64,000 nucleotides of DNA, from NCBI RefSeq assembly GCF_026547205.1, contig NZ_CP106877.1:1080771-1144770 (forward strand). The letters run 5' to 3'. Within the stretch, counting starts at the first letter, position 1, and the number at the start of each line of letters is the position of its first letter. Of this stretch, positions 8,962 through 16,542 are shown in pieces. Under the pieces are notes generated by a model. It was not told where the DNA came from and searched no databases. It was given only the letters and a program-made list of their open reading frames with translations. The translations under genes and the position numbers were made by a program. The stretch is from Fervidibacillus halotolerans. Its GTDB lineage: Bacteria; Bacillota; Bacilli; Bacillales; Caldibacillaceae.

Positions 8962-9088
8962 CAGGACAAAAGTTTCCCCCTATCGCCTACGAGGTTAGCT
9001 GTCGGGTTCGGGTTGAGAGATTACCCTACCTTAAAAAGGATTCACCCCAAAAAATTGGTTCCCCCGCTCAAAAAGATTCAGCGCCATA
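8962..9088 (-). promoter_or_regulatory. ydaO/yuaA-type c-di-AMP riboswitch
   Basis: Read on the minus strand the leader contains, in order, the conserved blocks of the ydaO-yuaA class: GGCGCTGAATC, GGGGGAACCAA, TTGGGGTGAATCC, AAGGTAGGGTAATCTC, CCCGAACCCGACAGCTAACC and TCGTAGGCG. The 5' GGCGC and 3' GTAGGCG parts can close the pseudo-twofold fold of this class. The next element is an intrinsic terminator, then the glutamate-type symporter gene. Known members sense cyclic di-AMP and switch genes off, mostly K+ uptake, osmolyte transport and cell-wall genes. Class assignment is from recognised conserved blocks, not from a covariance search. Confidence 0.92.
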
Positions 9089-9195
9089 TAAATTATGTAA
9101 CAAAAAATAAACTAAAGTTTTTAAAATTTTACTGATATAATTAAATCAAATTCATTTCCATTTGTCAAACAGAAATGAATTTCACAGAAAAATTT

Positions 9196-9224
9196 GAAAA
9201 AGAGGCTAAAAAGCCCCTTTTTTG
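9196..9224 (-). terminator. Terminator of the His-rich protein gene
   Basis: Minus-strand AAAGGGGCT-TTTT-AGCCTCTTTTT hairpin with a T-rich tail, 35 bases past the stop of the His-rich gene. Confidence 0.75.
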
Positions 9225-9258
9225 AATCACTGATTTTTTACTAGAAATAATAACGAAA

Positions 9259-9522
9259 TTACCAGCTTCCGAATCCGGATCCATAACCTCCATTATTCCC
9301 ACCCCATCCGAAGGGAAATCCAATAACCCCCCAATGGTGCGGATGATGAGGATGATGGGGGTGATGGTGAGGGTGATGAGGATGATGGTGGGGGTGATGG
9401 TGATGTCCGTGCCAATTGCCGTGCCATGGTCCATACCAATTGCCATGATGACCGAAACCTCCATGCCAATTGCCGTACGGGCGTCGGATGTCGCCTATAA
9501 AACTTGGAAAGTGTTGATTCAT
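9259..9522 (-). CDS. His/Gly-rich small protein, possible spore-coat or metal-binding protein
   Basis: An 87-residue protein with an AGGAGG ribosome site seven bases before its ATG and a terminator just behind it, so the reading frame is credible although the composition is extreme. Residues 1-16 (MNQHFPSFIGDIRRPY) are ordinary; then comes a GNWHG-type repeat region, and residues about 40-63 are almost only His and Pro in HHP/HHHP units. The tail is Gly-rich and aromatic (GFPFGWGGNNGGYGSGFGSW). Such composition fits metal binding or an extracellular or spore-coat layer protein, but no family is recognised. The opposite strand is open too because the repeat is low in complexity; it has no ribosome site of similar quality. 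Confidence 0.7.
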   Translation of the reverse strand: MNQHFPSFIGDIRRPYGNWHGGFGHHGNWYGPWHGNWHGHHHHPHHHPHHPHHHPHHPHHPHHWGVIGFPFGWGGNNGGYGSGFGSW

Positions 9523-9611
9523 TTGTCTACCTCCTAATGTTTTTCAACATTATACGTATGTAACGTCCAAGTTTTCGGTGCATGGCTAGGAGGGAAAAAA
9601 CGATTGAATTC

Positions 9612-10181
9612 TTATATTTCTTGCAAATTCGATGGATGACGAAAACAAGTAATTTCGTGATCATTGACGATTCCAATCGCTTGCAAGTAGGAATAAATAA
9701 TCGTTGGACCGACAAAGGAAAACCCACGGGATTTTAGATCTTTACTAATTTTTTTACTCAATTCCGTTTCCGTTGGTACTTGATTAAAACTTTCCCAATG
9801 ATTTACGATCGGTTTTCCATCGACAAAATTCCATAAATAATTGGAAAAGGTTCCGAACTGTTGTTGAATTTTTAAGAAGGCTTTCGCATTTTGAATTGCC
9901 GATCGAATCTTTTTTTCGTTTCGGACGATTCCTGGATTTAATAGCAGTTGTCTTATCTTATCCTCATTGTATTGGGCAATTTTTTCAGGATCGAATTGGT
10001 CGAACGCTTTTCGATAAGACTCACGTTTTTTTAAAATTGTAATCCAACTTAATCCTGCTTGTGCACTTTCTAACAGAAGTAGTTCGAACAATTTTTGATC
10101 AGAAAATACCGGATTTCCCCACTCCTGATCGTGATAATCAATATATAGAGGATCAGACGTTACCCAACTACATCGATTCAT
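9612..10181 (-). CDS. tag: DNA-3-methyladenine glycosylase I
   Basis: A 189-residue base-excision repair enzyme that removes 3-methyladenine from alkylated DNA. It starts MNRCSWVTSDPLYIDYHDQE; Cys4 and His17 at the N-terminus with the His and Cys of DHEITCFRHP near the C-terminus are the four zinc ligands of the Tag family. The helix-hairpin-helix region SAQAGLSWITILKKRESYRK and the SFVGPTIIYSYLQAIGIVNDH segment are also typical. The ATG overlaps the stop of the upstream thioesterase gene by four bases (ATGA), so the two are translationally coupled, an odd pairing functionally. Confidence 0.93.
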   Translation of the reverse strand: MNRCSWVTSDPLYIDYHDQEWGNPVFSDQKLFELLLLESAQAGLSWITILKKRESYRKAFDQFDPEKIAQYNEDKIRQLLLNPGIVRNEKKIRSAIQNAKAFLKIQQQFGTFSNYLWNFVDGKPIVNHWESFNQVPTETELSKKISKDLKSRGFSFVGPTIIYSYLQAIGIVNDHEITCFRHPSNLQEI

Positions 10182-10720
10182 ACATTTCCTCCTTGTGTTC
10201 CGTTGAAATCCTCTTCAGATTGGGCAAAAAAAGCAATCAGTTCCTTACTCTGATTTTTTCTCGTTTTCCGATATCTCGCTCGCCGTTGTCCCGTCTCGTT
10301 TAACCATTTTTCTTGATTCGTTTCAGGGACCACCTTTGGAACTGGTTTCGGCTTTCCACTTTCATCTAAGGAAACAAATGTGAGGAATGAAAGGGCTGCG
10401 ATTGATTTTTCCCCTGTCATCAAATGTTCGGCGGTTACTTTTACGAGGACTTCCATTGAAGATCGACCGGTCCATGTAACCATTGCTTCTAACGTGACTG
10501 AATCCCCCTCTCTAATCGGTTTAATAAAATCTACCGAATCGATGGATGCAGTGACAACCGGTCCCCTACATAATTTCATTGCAGAAATGGATGCGATGTC
10601 ATCAATATATGCCAATAATTTCCCCCCAAACATCGTCCCATGCATGTTCGTATCTTGGGGAAATACGAGAGCAGTTTTAATCGAGACTGTATCTTTCATT
10701 CGTACTGTTTTTTCTTCCAT
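10178..10720 (-). CDS. Acyl-CoA thioesterase, hotdog fold (YkhA-like)
   Basis: About 180 residues from the ATG at 10720, chosen because GAGGTGA lies seven bases upstream; a longer reading to 10768 lacks support. The hotdog-fold thioesterase signature is clear: TNMHGTMFGGKLLAYIDDIA with the conserved Gly-rich turn and Asp, then SIDSVDFIKPIREGDSVTLE and VKVTAEHLMTGEK. This cytosolic type (BFIT/YkhA/YciA) hydrolyses acyl-CoAs to free acid and CoA. The C-terminal 35 residues are basic and lack a recognised domain. Its stop overlaps the tag start by four bases. Confidence 0.88.
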   Translation of the reverse strand: MEEKTVRMKDTVSIKTALVFPQDTNMHGTMFGGKLLAYIDDIASISAMKLCRGPVVTASIDSVDFIKPIREGDSVTLEAMVTWTGRSSMEVLVKVTAEHLMTGEKSIAALSFLTFVSLDESGKPKPVPKVVPETNQEKWLNETGQRRARYRKTRKNQSKELIAFFAQSEEDFNGTQGGNV

Positions 10721-10936
10721 TTTATTCACCTCGAAAGCATTATAGCAAGGATACCGATCCTTTACCACAAATTGAACAAAGGATTCCTTTAAAATTATTT
10801 TATTAACATAGAGAAAAGCTTACAAATTTTGTTTGAAAAATTTGTTAAAAATAATATTTCCGATTGTTATGTAAAAGACAACGATTCAAAAGTTCAAATT
10901 TTACATAGGAATTCATTCTTTTAAGCTATAAAATAT

Positions 10937-10972
10937 AAAAGATTGCCGCATGCGCAGCAACCTTTAATCTTT
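10937..10972 (-). terminator. Probable terminator downstream of yjcZ
   Basis: An imperfect hairpin formed by AAAGATTGCCGC and GCAGCAACCTTTAATCTTT around an ATGC loop, followed on the minus strand by TTTTATATTTT. Confidence 0.55.
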
Positions 10973-10984
10973 GCTCTTCATTGG

Positions 10985-11080
10985 CTAACCTACGTAGGCG
11001 ACACCGACAATGATCAACAAAATAAACAACACGACAATTAAGGCAAAGCCAGCGCCGTATCCACCGCTGTGTCCACTCAT
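10985..11080 (-). CDS. yjcZ: YjcZ-family sporulation protein (31 aa)
   Basis: A 31-residue protein: a Gly/Ser-rich head (MSGHSGGYGAGF) followed by one hydrophobic helix (ALIVVLFILLIIVGVAYVG). This is the standard layout of the small YjcZ/YhaL-like sporulation membrane proteins found in multiple copies in Bacillaceae. An AGGAGG ribosome site lies eight bases before the ATG. The gene is too short for routine gene callers. A downstream hairpin supports a single-gene transcript. Function in the spore is unknown. Confidence 0.9.
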   Translation of the reverse strand: MSGHSGGYGAGFALIVVLFILLIIVGVAYVG

Positions 11081-11234
11081 ATGGCTCAACCTCCTTTCTT
11101 TCACTTATACACTATGCAAAATTCAATTTTACGGCATTGATATTGGAGGAAAAAAATAAAAATAGATGATTGCCTAGGTTTCATGTTACACTATAGAAAA
11201 AGAATTTCCTTAAAGGGAAAAGGAGTTTTGTTGT

Positions 11235-12326
11235 ATGGATTGGAGCATCATAATGGACGATGAAAATTTACTTCATTCTTTCATCGGAATCGGCATTTTT
11301 CTGTTTTTCCTCTTATTGCGAAAATTATTTACGAAATATTTGTTCCGAGCGATTTTGAAAATGTTAAAAAAAACACCAAACGAATTCTTTTCTTCCGTTT
11401 GGATTTCATTCGAACAACCGGTTCGTTGGTTATTTATCATCATCGGTTTTTATTTCGGTGCCAAGTATTTCCCTTACATACATACTGACGAACCGATGTT
11501 TTTAAAAATTTATCGGTCGATCGTCATCGCTTTAATTACATGGGGATTTTATAACTTATCTTCTTCTGCATCGGTAATGTTTCACAAATTAAATCGCCAA
11601 ATGAATTTTCAAATCGATCAAATTCTCATTCCTTTTCTTTCCAAGACGATCCGGTTTATCATCATTGCTATTAGTTTTACCATTATTATTCAAGAATTCG
11701 GTTATAATATTTCTGGTTTTATTGCCGGACTCGGATTAGGAGGCTTAGCCTTTGCTTTAGCTGCTCAAGATGCATTAAAAAATTTCTTCGGTGGAATTGT
11801 CATTATTTTTGAAAAACCCTTTTCAATCGGCGACTGGATTTTAACACCGAGTGTCGAAGGAACGGTGGAAGATATTACCTTTCGCAGTACTAAAATTCGT
11901 ACATTTGCCCAAGCGCTCGTAACGGTCCCAAACTCCACCCTATCCAATGAAACAATTACGAATTGGAGTAAAATGGGAAAACGAAGAATCGATTTTCGTT
12001 TAGGTGTGAGCTATCATACACCACCGGAAAAATTGGAAAAGGTTATCCATGAAATCCGAGAATTTTTACAAAATGATCCGGATATCCATAAGGAAACGAT
12101 TTTTGTTCATTTTGATCGGTTTGCCGACAGTAGTTTGGAGTTGTTTTTCTATTTCTTTACAAAGACGACCGTATGGGGAGAATATTTAGACGTAAAGCAA
12201 CGAATAAATTTCCGCATTATGGAAATTTTAGCGCGGGAAGGAGTCGATATTCCGTTTCCAACCCAAACATTGTATGTGGAAACCGTGGAAAAATCGAAGG
12301 GAGAAAATCAACCGGGTGTACAATAG
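11235..12326 (+). CDS. Small-conductance mechanosensitive channel, MscS family
   Basis: A 363-residue protein with several N-terminal membrane helices followed by the MscS pore and beta domains. The pore-lining third helix is GFIAGLGLGGLAFALAAQDALKNFFGGIVI (residues about 160-190), rich in Gly and Ala as required for helix packing, and the beta domain begins with FEKPFSIGDWI and contains the VEDITFRSTKIRTF and VPNSTLSNETITNWS segments. Such channels release solutes when osmotic pressure drops suddenly. Closest Bacillus relatives would be YkuT/YfkC-like proteins. An AAAGGAG ribosome site precedes the start and a terminator follows the stop; it is a single-gene unit. Confidence 0.93.
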   Translation: MDWSIIMDDENLLHSFIGIGIFLFFLLLRKLFTKYLFRAILKMLKKTPNEFFSSVWISFEQPVRWLFIIIGFYFGAKYFPYIHTDEPMFLKIYRSIVIALITWGFYNLSSSASVMFHKLNRQMNFQIDQILIPFLSKTIRFIIIAISFTIIIQEFGYNISGFIAGLGLGGLAFALAAQDALKNFFGGIVIIFEKPFSIGDWILTPSVEGTVEDITFRSTKIRTFAQALVTVPNSTLSNETITNWSKMGKRRIDFRLGVSYHTPPEKLEKVIHEIREFLQNDPDIHKETIFVHFDRFADSSLELFFYFFTKTTVWGEYLDVKQRINFRIMEILAREGVDIPFPTQTLYVETVEKSKGENQPGVQ

Positions 12327-12337
12327 AAGTCATCAAG

Positions 12338-12370
12338 CAATCCACAGCGTATCGCTTGTGGATTTTTTTT
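12338..12370 (+). terminator. Terminator of the MscS gene
   Basis: AATCCACA-GCGTATCGCT-TGTGGATT with a following run of eight T, 12 bases beyond the stop. The T run overlaps the 3' end of the convergent ATPase gene by about two bases. Confidence 0.88.
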
Positions 12371-13496
12371 ATAAGGTTTTTTCCTCTTTGATTAGTTCAT
12401 CATTCAATTGTTTTCGAATGGATTGAATGGTAGTAAAATTGGACGCCTGATCATATATTTCTTTTAATTTGTCTTCGAATTGTTTGACTTCTTTCAATTT
12501 TTCAATTCCCTTTTTCATATCTCTTTTATAACGTTCGGTCGTTTCTTGAATATCGGAGGCATATTTTTCATCGGTACCGGGAGTAATTGTTAATGCATAT
12601 AAATCAAGGATTGTGTCATTTGTTTTCGATGGAAAATATTCATGGGGAGCTGTACTGTCAAATATGGCCCAATCCAGTTCTCGGACAATTACCATATCTA
12701 AACTTTTCGGATCGAATCCGCAATGATAAATTTCAGTCGTATATCCTTGATTTAAGGCCGCCTTTGCAATCTTTTTTAACATGGTCGACTTTCCACTTCC
12801 CGGCCTTCCTTTAATAAAATATCTGTTCGTTATCGTTTCCGTTATATTTTCAACAAAATCGATCGGTCCATTCGGGGTAGATGCTCCTAAAAATCGGTGC
12901 TTCTCGACAGGGTTGGATCCTCTTTTTCCTTCTGGTATATGATCTTTTATCCATTCATTTGTCAGTTGATCCGCTTTGTCTCGGTTGATTTCCTTAATGT
13001 AATAGGATTCCAATTGATCGTGTTCTTTTAAAGCCCTTTGAAAGGTCTCGTATACACTTTTGTATCCCCTTTGAATCACATCAAATAAATGGATGATGTC
13101 CTCTTTTCTTCGTATCAATGCATCCCGATGATAAGCAACATCGAGATTTACATATTCACCGACTACTATCGGAATGCGAGGTTCAATCATATAGGGATCC
13201 GTCCCGTCCACGATTCCTACTTTCAGTTGTGGAATAATAAGGCCATCGATCAAATCAACATCCTTTGTACTTCGAATCCATTCCACATCATATCCCTTTT
13301 CATTCCATTCATTTCCGATTGATTTCATGATGGTCGATTTTCCTATTCCTGGTCCACCTTTTAAAATAAATAATCGATTCAATTGTTGGAAATTCGTTTC
13401 AAAATAATGTACAAAACCGTATGCAGTATTTCCTCCACCAAAATAATTGATTTCTTTTCCCTTCAATACGCTAGGCTCCTTTCTAAGATGATTCAT
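12369..13496 (-). CDS. Duplicated P-loop ATPase of unknown function
   Basis: A 375-residue soluble protein with two Walker A motifs: GGPGIGKSTIMKSIG near residue 48 and KGRPGSGKSTMLKKIA near residue 231. Each is preceded by a similar lead-in (NRLFILKGG and NRYFIKGRP) and followed by a strand ending in a negatively charged pair, so the protein looks like an internal tandem duplication. The C-terminal 80 residues form a charged coiled-coil-like tail. It resembles a conserved uncharacterised ATPase family of spore-forming Firmicutes, but I know no assigned role. It is transcribed alone, convergent with the MscS gene. Confidence 0.75.
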   Translation of the reverse strand: MNHLRKEPSVLKGKEINYFGGGNTAYGFVHYFETNFQQLNRLFILKGGPGIGKSTIMKSIGNEWNEKGYDVEWIRSTKDVDLIDGLIIPQLKVGIVDGTDPYMIEPRIPIVVGEYVNLDVAYHRDALIRRKEDIIHLFDVIQRGYKSVYETFQRALKEHDQLESYYIKEINRDKADQLTNEWIKDHIPEGKRGSNPVEKHRFLGASTPNGPIDFVENITETITNRYFIKGRPGSGKSTMLKKIAKAALNQGYTTEIYHCGFDPKSLDMVIVRELDWAIFDSTAPHEYFPSKTNDTILDLYALTITPGTDEKYASDIQETTERYKRDMKKGIEKLKEVKQFEDKLKEIYDQASNFTTIQSIRKQLNDELIKEEKTL

Positions 13497-13668
13497 CTAT
13501 TTTTTCCTTCCCTTTACCATATGAGATAAAGGGGGAATAGGTGAAAGCCTACTTATATCATGCCTCAAAAAAAGAAGAGGAACCCGTCTTGTCCCATCTT
13601 TTTTATAAAAAAATTGATTTGATTGGATAATTTTTATCTGTTCGATAGCTTGTACCCATTGGTGAAAA

Positions 13669-13809
13669 TTATAGCTTCGAAATCCGTTCAGGTAAACGAT
13701 CGATGGATTGAATTACTTGATCCAATTTCGTTTCAATTCGATAAAGTAAAATTAACGTCACGGCGATTGGAAACCCAACTTCACTAATGAAAGGAAGGAC
13801 ATCCAACAT
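13669..13809 (-). CDS. YvrJ-family small protein (46 aa)
   Basis: A 46-residue protein with an N-terminal hydrophobic segment (PFISEVGFPIAVTLILLYRI) and an amphipathic, charged tail (ETKLDQVIQSIDRLPERI), the typical layout of YvrJ proteins. Two adjacent ATG codons (13812, 13809) follow a GGAGG site; 13809 has the better spacing. In many Bacillaceae YvrJ is encoded beside DUF2922 and DUF1659 genes, exactly the neighbours seen here, although a 100-nt inverted-repeat element separates them in this genome. Function unknown. Confidence 0.85.
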   Translation of the reverse strand: MLDVLPFISEVGFPIAVTLILLYRIETKLDQVIQSIDRLPERISKL

Positions 13810-13898
13810 CATTCCACCTCCAAGCTGTTTTTATAAAAAATTTAAAATATAGGTTGAAAGAGGTCTGAGGGATTAATCATTAAGTTTAGAAAAGGGAA

Positions 13899-13998
13899 GG
13901 TGGCGGCGATCCTTTCGGGAACAGCATGAAGCGAAGAGCCTACAGAGGAGCTTCCAAGTCGAAAAGGCTAAGCTGTACCAGGGAAAAATGCCGCCACC
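13899..13998. other. Strong 100-nt inverted-repeat element, candidate structured RNA
   Basis: GGTGGCGGC at 13899-13907 is perfectly complementary to GCCGCCACC at 13990-13998. Inside, ACAGC (13921-13925) can pair with GCTGT (about 13972-13976), GAAGC with GCTTC and AGCC with GGCT, the last two crossing as a possible pseudoknot. The stretch is clearly more GC-rich than its surroundings. It sits in an otherwise gene-free 250 bases between the DUF2922 terminator and yvrJ. A 38-codon basic reading frame starts at 13926 on the plus strand but has no convincing ribosome site. I recognise no known RNA family on either strand. Confidence 0.5.
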
Positions 13999-14021
13999 GA
14001 AATGAACCGTATTTTATGAAA

Positions 14022-14046
14022 GGAGCTATAATTTATAGATAGCTCC
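14022..14046 (-). terminator. Hairpin downstream of the DUF2922 gene
   Basis: Perfect eight-base arms GGAGCTAT and ATAGCTCC around a nine-base loop, followed on the minus strand by TTTCATAAAAT, 14 bases past the DUF2922 stop. The short T run makes it a moderate terminator. Confidence 0.6.
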
Positions 14047-14059
14047 GATAAGATCAATT

Positions 14060-14287
14060 TTATTCGAGTTCAATCGAGACGACATTCCGTTCGACTAACC
14101 GTGCCTCTTTTGCTGAAACAAAGGATCCCGATGTTGAAAAAAATACCCCAGATGAAACGATTTGGTCCATCGCTGCCTTAATTTCAGAACCTGTTAAATC
14201 TTCTTTTGGATCATTGACGGTCAAACGGGCTGTTTTTCCTTCTTCTGTAAGGAAATACAGATCCAATGTTTTTTCCAAATGTATCAC
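14060..14287 (-). CDS. DUF2922 family protein
   Basis: A 75-residue soluble protein with the DUF2922 pattern: an N-terminal strand (KTLDLYFLTEEGKTARLTV), the NDPKEDLTGSEIKAAMDQIVSSGVF helix region and a C-terminal VSAKEARLVERNVVSIEL strand. No signal or membrane segment. It starts 20 bases behind the DUF1659 gene with a GGAGGTGAT ribosome site, so the two form one transcript. The DUF1659-DUF2922(-YvrJ) set is widespread in Bacillaceae, but its role is not established. Confidence 0.9.
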   Translation of the reverse strand: MIHLEKTLDLYFLTEEGKTARLTVNDPKEDLTGSEIKAAMDQIVSSGVFFSTSGSFVSAKEARLVERNVVSIELE

Positions 14288-14307
14288 CTCCTATTAATTT
14301 TTTCTAA

Positions 14308-14526
14308 TTACTCGATAATTTCCGTCCGATCGTTTCGCTCAATCGTAAAAAGGGGCAAGCTACAGAGGGATGCTAAAGCTTGAGCAGCAGAATAAAGATC
14401 ATCGGCCGTCGCATCCGTATGAATGTTGTTATACGTTTTCCTTTTTACGATCATATTTCCTTCTTGATCCGTCCCCGCTTCATAAACGAGGCGAATATTA
14501 GAATCAAGAATTTTAGACTCGGCCAT
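14308..14526 (-). CDS. DUF1659 family protein
   Basis: A 72-residue protein matching DUF1659: MAESKILDSNIRLVYEAGTD at the N-terminus, then MIVKRKTYNNI and a helix DATADDLYSAAQALASLCSL. It is first gene of the pair with DUF2922, with an AGGGAGGTGAAAG ribosome site. No transmembrane segment. Function unknown; the co-occurrence with DUF2922 and YvrJ is the main clue. Confidence 0.9.
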   Translation of the reverse strand: MAESKILDSNIRLVYEAGTDQEGNMIVKRKTYNNIHTDATADDLYSAAQALASLCSLPLFTIERNDRTEIIE

Positions 14527-14694
14527 TATCTTTCACCTCCCTTTCACTAATGTTATAGATTGAAAAGGGAAAAAGGGATAAAAATACTATTTTTTATAAC
14601 TTTCCCTTTCCTTTTTCGATTCATTTTTGCTATTTTATAAGGGAACGGAATTGATACTTATAACGAGCGAAAAAAGGAACAAAGGGGGAAAATT

Positions 14695-15123
14695 ATGCTT
14701 GAGGGTTGGTTCCTATGGTTTATTTTATTTTGGGTAATCTTTTTAATTTTTTCCATGAGTATCGGTGGCTATTTTATGTTTCGTAAATTTTTAAAGAAAT
14801 TACCAAAATCCGATGGGAAATCGGATATGGATTGGGAAATTTATTATATTGAAAAGACAAAACATTTATGGACAGACGAAAAATTATCCTTTTTAAATGA
14901 ATTAGTCAGTCCAGTCCCAGAATTATTTCGTGATACAGCGAAACAAAAAATCGCGGGGAAAATTGGGGAGTTAGCCTTAAAGGAAAAGGCTCAAGAAATG
15001 ACGATGGATTTAATTATTCGAGGCTATATTTTAGCTACACCGAAGCGGGATCATAAATTTTTACGAAAAAAATTAGACGAATTACAAATTCAAATACAAG
15101 AATACGAACATTATTTCTCATAA
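14695..15123 (+). CDS. yneK: YneK-like DUF2621 membrane protein
   Basis: A 142-residue protein with one N-terminal membrane helix (WFLWFILFWVIFLIFSMSIGG) and a cytoplasmic domain rich in charged residues, ending in a helix LRKKLDELQIQIQEYEHYF. This is the DUF2621 layout of B. subtilis YneK, and the neighbourhood (yneI and ccdA on one side) is the same. An AAAGGGGG ribosome site precedes the ATG. A bidirectional terminator lies between it and yneI. Function unknown. Confidence 0.85.
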   Translation: MLEGWFLWFILFWVIFLIFSMSIGGYFMFRKFLKKLPKSDGKSDMDWEIYYIEKTKHLWTDEKLSFLNELVSPVPELFRDTAKQKIAGKIGELALKEKAQEMTMDLIIRGYILATPKRDHKFLRKKLDELQIQIQEYEHYFS

Positions 15124-15167
15124 TAGCTCTGTATAAGATGATTTGCACATAATTACCGTGAAAATAG

Positions 15168-15200
15168 AAAGAACCCTTTGTTATGCATAAAGGGTTCTTT
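15168..15200. terminator. Bidirectional terminator between yneK and yneI
   Basis: Perfect 12-base arms AAAGAACCCTTT and AAAGGGTTCTTT around GTTATGCAT. The two flanking genes are convergent. Confidence 0.85.
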
Positions 15201-15312
15201 CTGATGTTCAACAAAAGTTATGGTAAAAAGATTATTGGAATTGCGGTTTCTTATGGAGCAAATGCTTTAATAGATTAATATTTGAAAGAATCTATTTTGT
15301 TATATGACGGAA

Positions 15313-15672
15313 TTACATCGTGTGGCGTTCGATTGTATCGACGATTCTCATTTCTTCAAAAGGTTTGACGATAAAATCCTTTGCCCCTGCTTCAATCGCA
15401 TCCATAACAATTTTTTGCTGAGCCATTGCTGAACAAATAATAATTTGGGCATCAGGGTATTCATTTTTAATCATTTTGATCGCTTCGATTCCGTTCATAT
15501 CTGGCATCGTAATATCCATGAATACTAAGTCCGGTCGATGGAATCTATACAATTGTACAGCTTCCTTACCCGTCTTCGCTTCAGCAGCCACTTCATGGTT
15601 TAATTTCCGAATGATATTTGATAACGTCATCCTCATAAATTGAGAATCGTCGACAATTAATATTTTGCCCAT
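15313..15672 (-). CDS. yneI: CheY-like single-domain response regulator YneI
   Basis: A 119-residue receiver domain without any output domain. The acidic pocket is in KILIVDDSQFMRM, the phospho-accepting aspartate in LVFMDITMPDMNG (about residue 53), the Thr/Ser switch position in IIICSAMAQQ, and the conserved Lys in KDFIVKPFEEMRI. It follows ccdA by 32 bases in the same orientation, as in B. subtilis. The partner kinase is not encoded nearby; family members of this type bind other proteins when phosphorylated. Confidence 0.92.
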   Translation of the reverse strand: MGKILIVDDSQFMRMTLSNIIRKLNHEVAAEAKTGKEAVQLYRFHRPDLVFMDITMPDMNGIEAIKMIKNEYPDAQIIICSAMAQQKIVMDAIEAGAKDFIVKPFEEMRIVDTIERHTM

Positions 15673-15704
15673 ACGATGTCATCCTCCTAAACCGTGCAAA
15701 AAAT

Positions 15705-16418
15705 TTAAAAGCCCATAAAACCGCCAAAAAAGGGAATTAACCAGTTGATAAATTTTGTCATTAAATCAAAGTACAGCATTACACCGATGGCAATCATAAA
15801 TCCGCCACCGACTTTCATGATCGTTACGTTATGTTTTTGAATCCAATGCATTCTCCCAATAAAGAAGGAAAGCAAGACAAAGGGTAATGAAAAGCCGAGA
15901 ACGTAACTAAACATGTAAATATAACTTTGCTCGGGATTGCTCGCTGCCATGGCGAGAATTGCCCCTAAAATCGGACCGGTACACGGCGTCCACCCGGCTG
16001 CAAAGGCTAATCCGATCAATACGGAACCGAGATACCCGCTTGGACGGTTTTTAAAAGTAAAACGTCTTTCCTTCATTAACAGTTCTGGCTTAATGATTCC
16101 GACAATCATCAATCCGAAAAGGACGATAAAGATCGCTCCAATTTGTCGAATCAAATCGGCACTATCGATAAACACGCTGTAAAAATAGTTCGTTCCATAG
16201 CCGATAACGATAAACACAATGGAAAAGCCTATTAAAAAGAAAAGAGTATGTAATAAGCTTCTCCGATGTAAAAAAATGTTTTCATCCTTTAATTCGTCGA
16301 CACTCATTCCTGTAATATAAGATAAAAAGGCTGGATAAAGCGGCAGTACACATGGCGATATAAAACTTAAAAAGCCCGCACCAAAAGCAGCAAAAACAGT
16401 TAACTCGTCCAAAACCAT
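15705..16418 (-). CDS. ccdA: Cytochrome c biogenesis membrane protein CcdA
   Basis: A 237-residue, six-helix membrane protein that passes electrons across the membrane from cytoplasmic thioredoxin to extracytoplasmic thiol-disulfide proteins, needed for cytochrome c maturation and spore cortex thiol reactions. The two redox cysteines are in FISPCVLPLYPAFLSY (about residue 23) and AAGWTPCTGPILGAI (about residue 146). Length and position with yneI match B. subtilis. It is the likely electron donor of membrane-bound TlpA/ResA-type thioredoxins such as the fusion protein encoded at 55494. Confidence 0.95.
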   Translation of the reverse strand: MVLDELTVFAAFGAGFLSFISPCVLPLYPAFLSYITGMSVDELKDENIFLHRRSLLHTLFFLIGFSIVFIVIGYGTNYFYSVFIDSADLIRQIGAIFIVLFGLMIVGIIKPELLMKERRFTFKNRPSGYLGSVLIGLAFAAGWTPCTGPILGAILAMAASNPEQSYIYMFSYVLGFSLPFVLLSFFIGRMHWIQKHNVTIMKVGGGFMIAIGVMLYFDLMTKFINWLIPFFGGFMGF

Positions 16419-16542
16419 TCCCCCTTTTACATCCCCCGCCCAAATTAAATGGCGTAACTTACAACCATTTTAACAAAAGAAATAAAAAGAAAGGTAGAAA
16501 ACTGATTGTGAATATTTTGTGACGGTCCAAAGGAGAATCTGA

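Noticed and set aside
9334-9537. Met/Val-rich plus-strand frame opposite the His-rich gene
   Set aside because: It is the complement of a GAT/GGT repeat; the minus strand has AGGAGG and a terminator.
13899-13998. The 13.9-kb element as SRP RNA, 6S RNA, RNase P RNA, tmRNA or a known riboswitch or ribozyme
   Set aside because: None of the conserved blocks of those families (for example GGAAGGAAGCAGC of SRP RNA or CTGATGA of hammerheads) is present on either strand.
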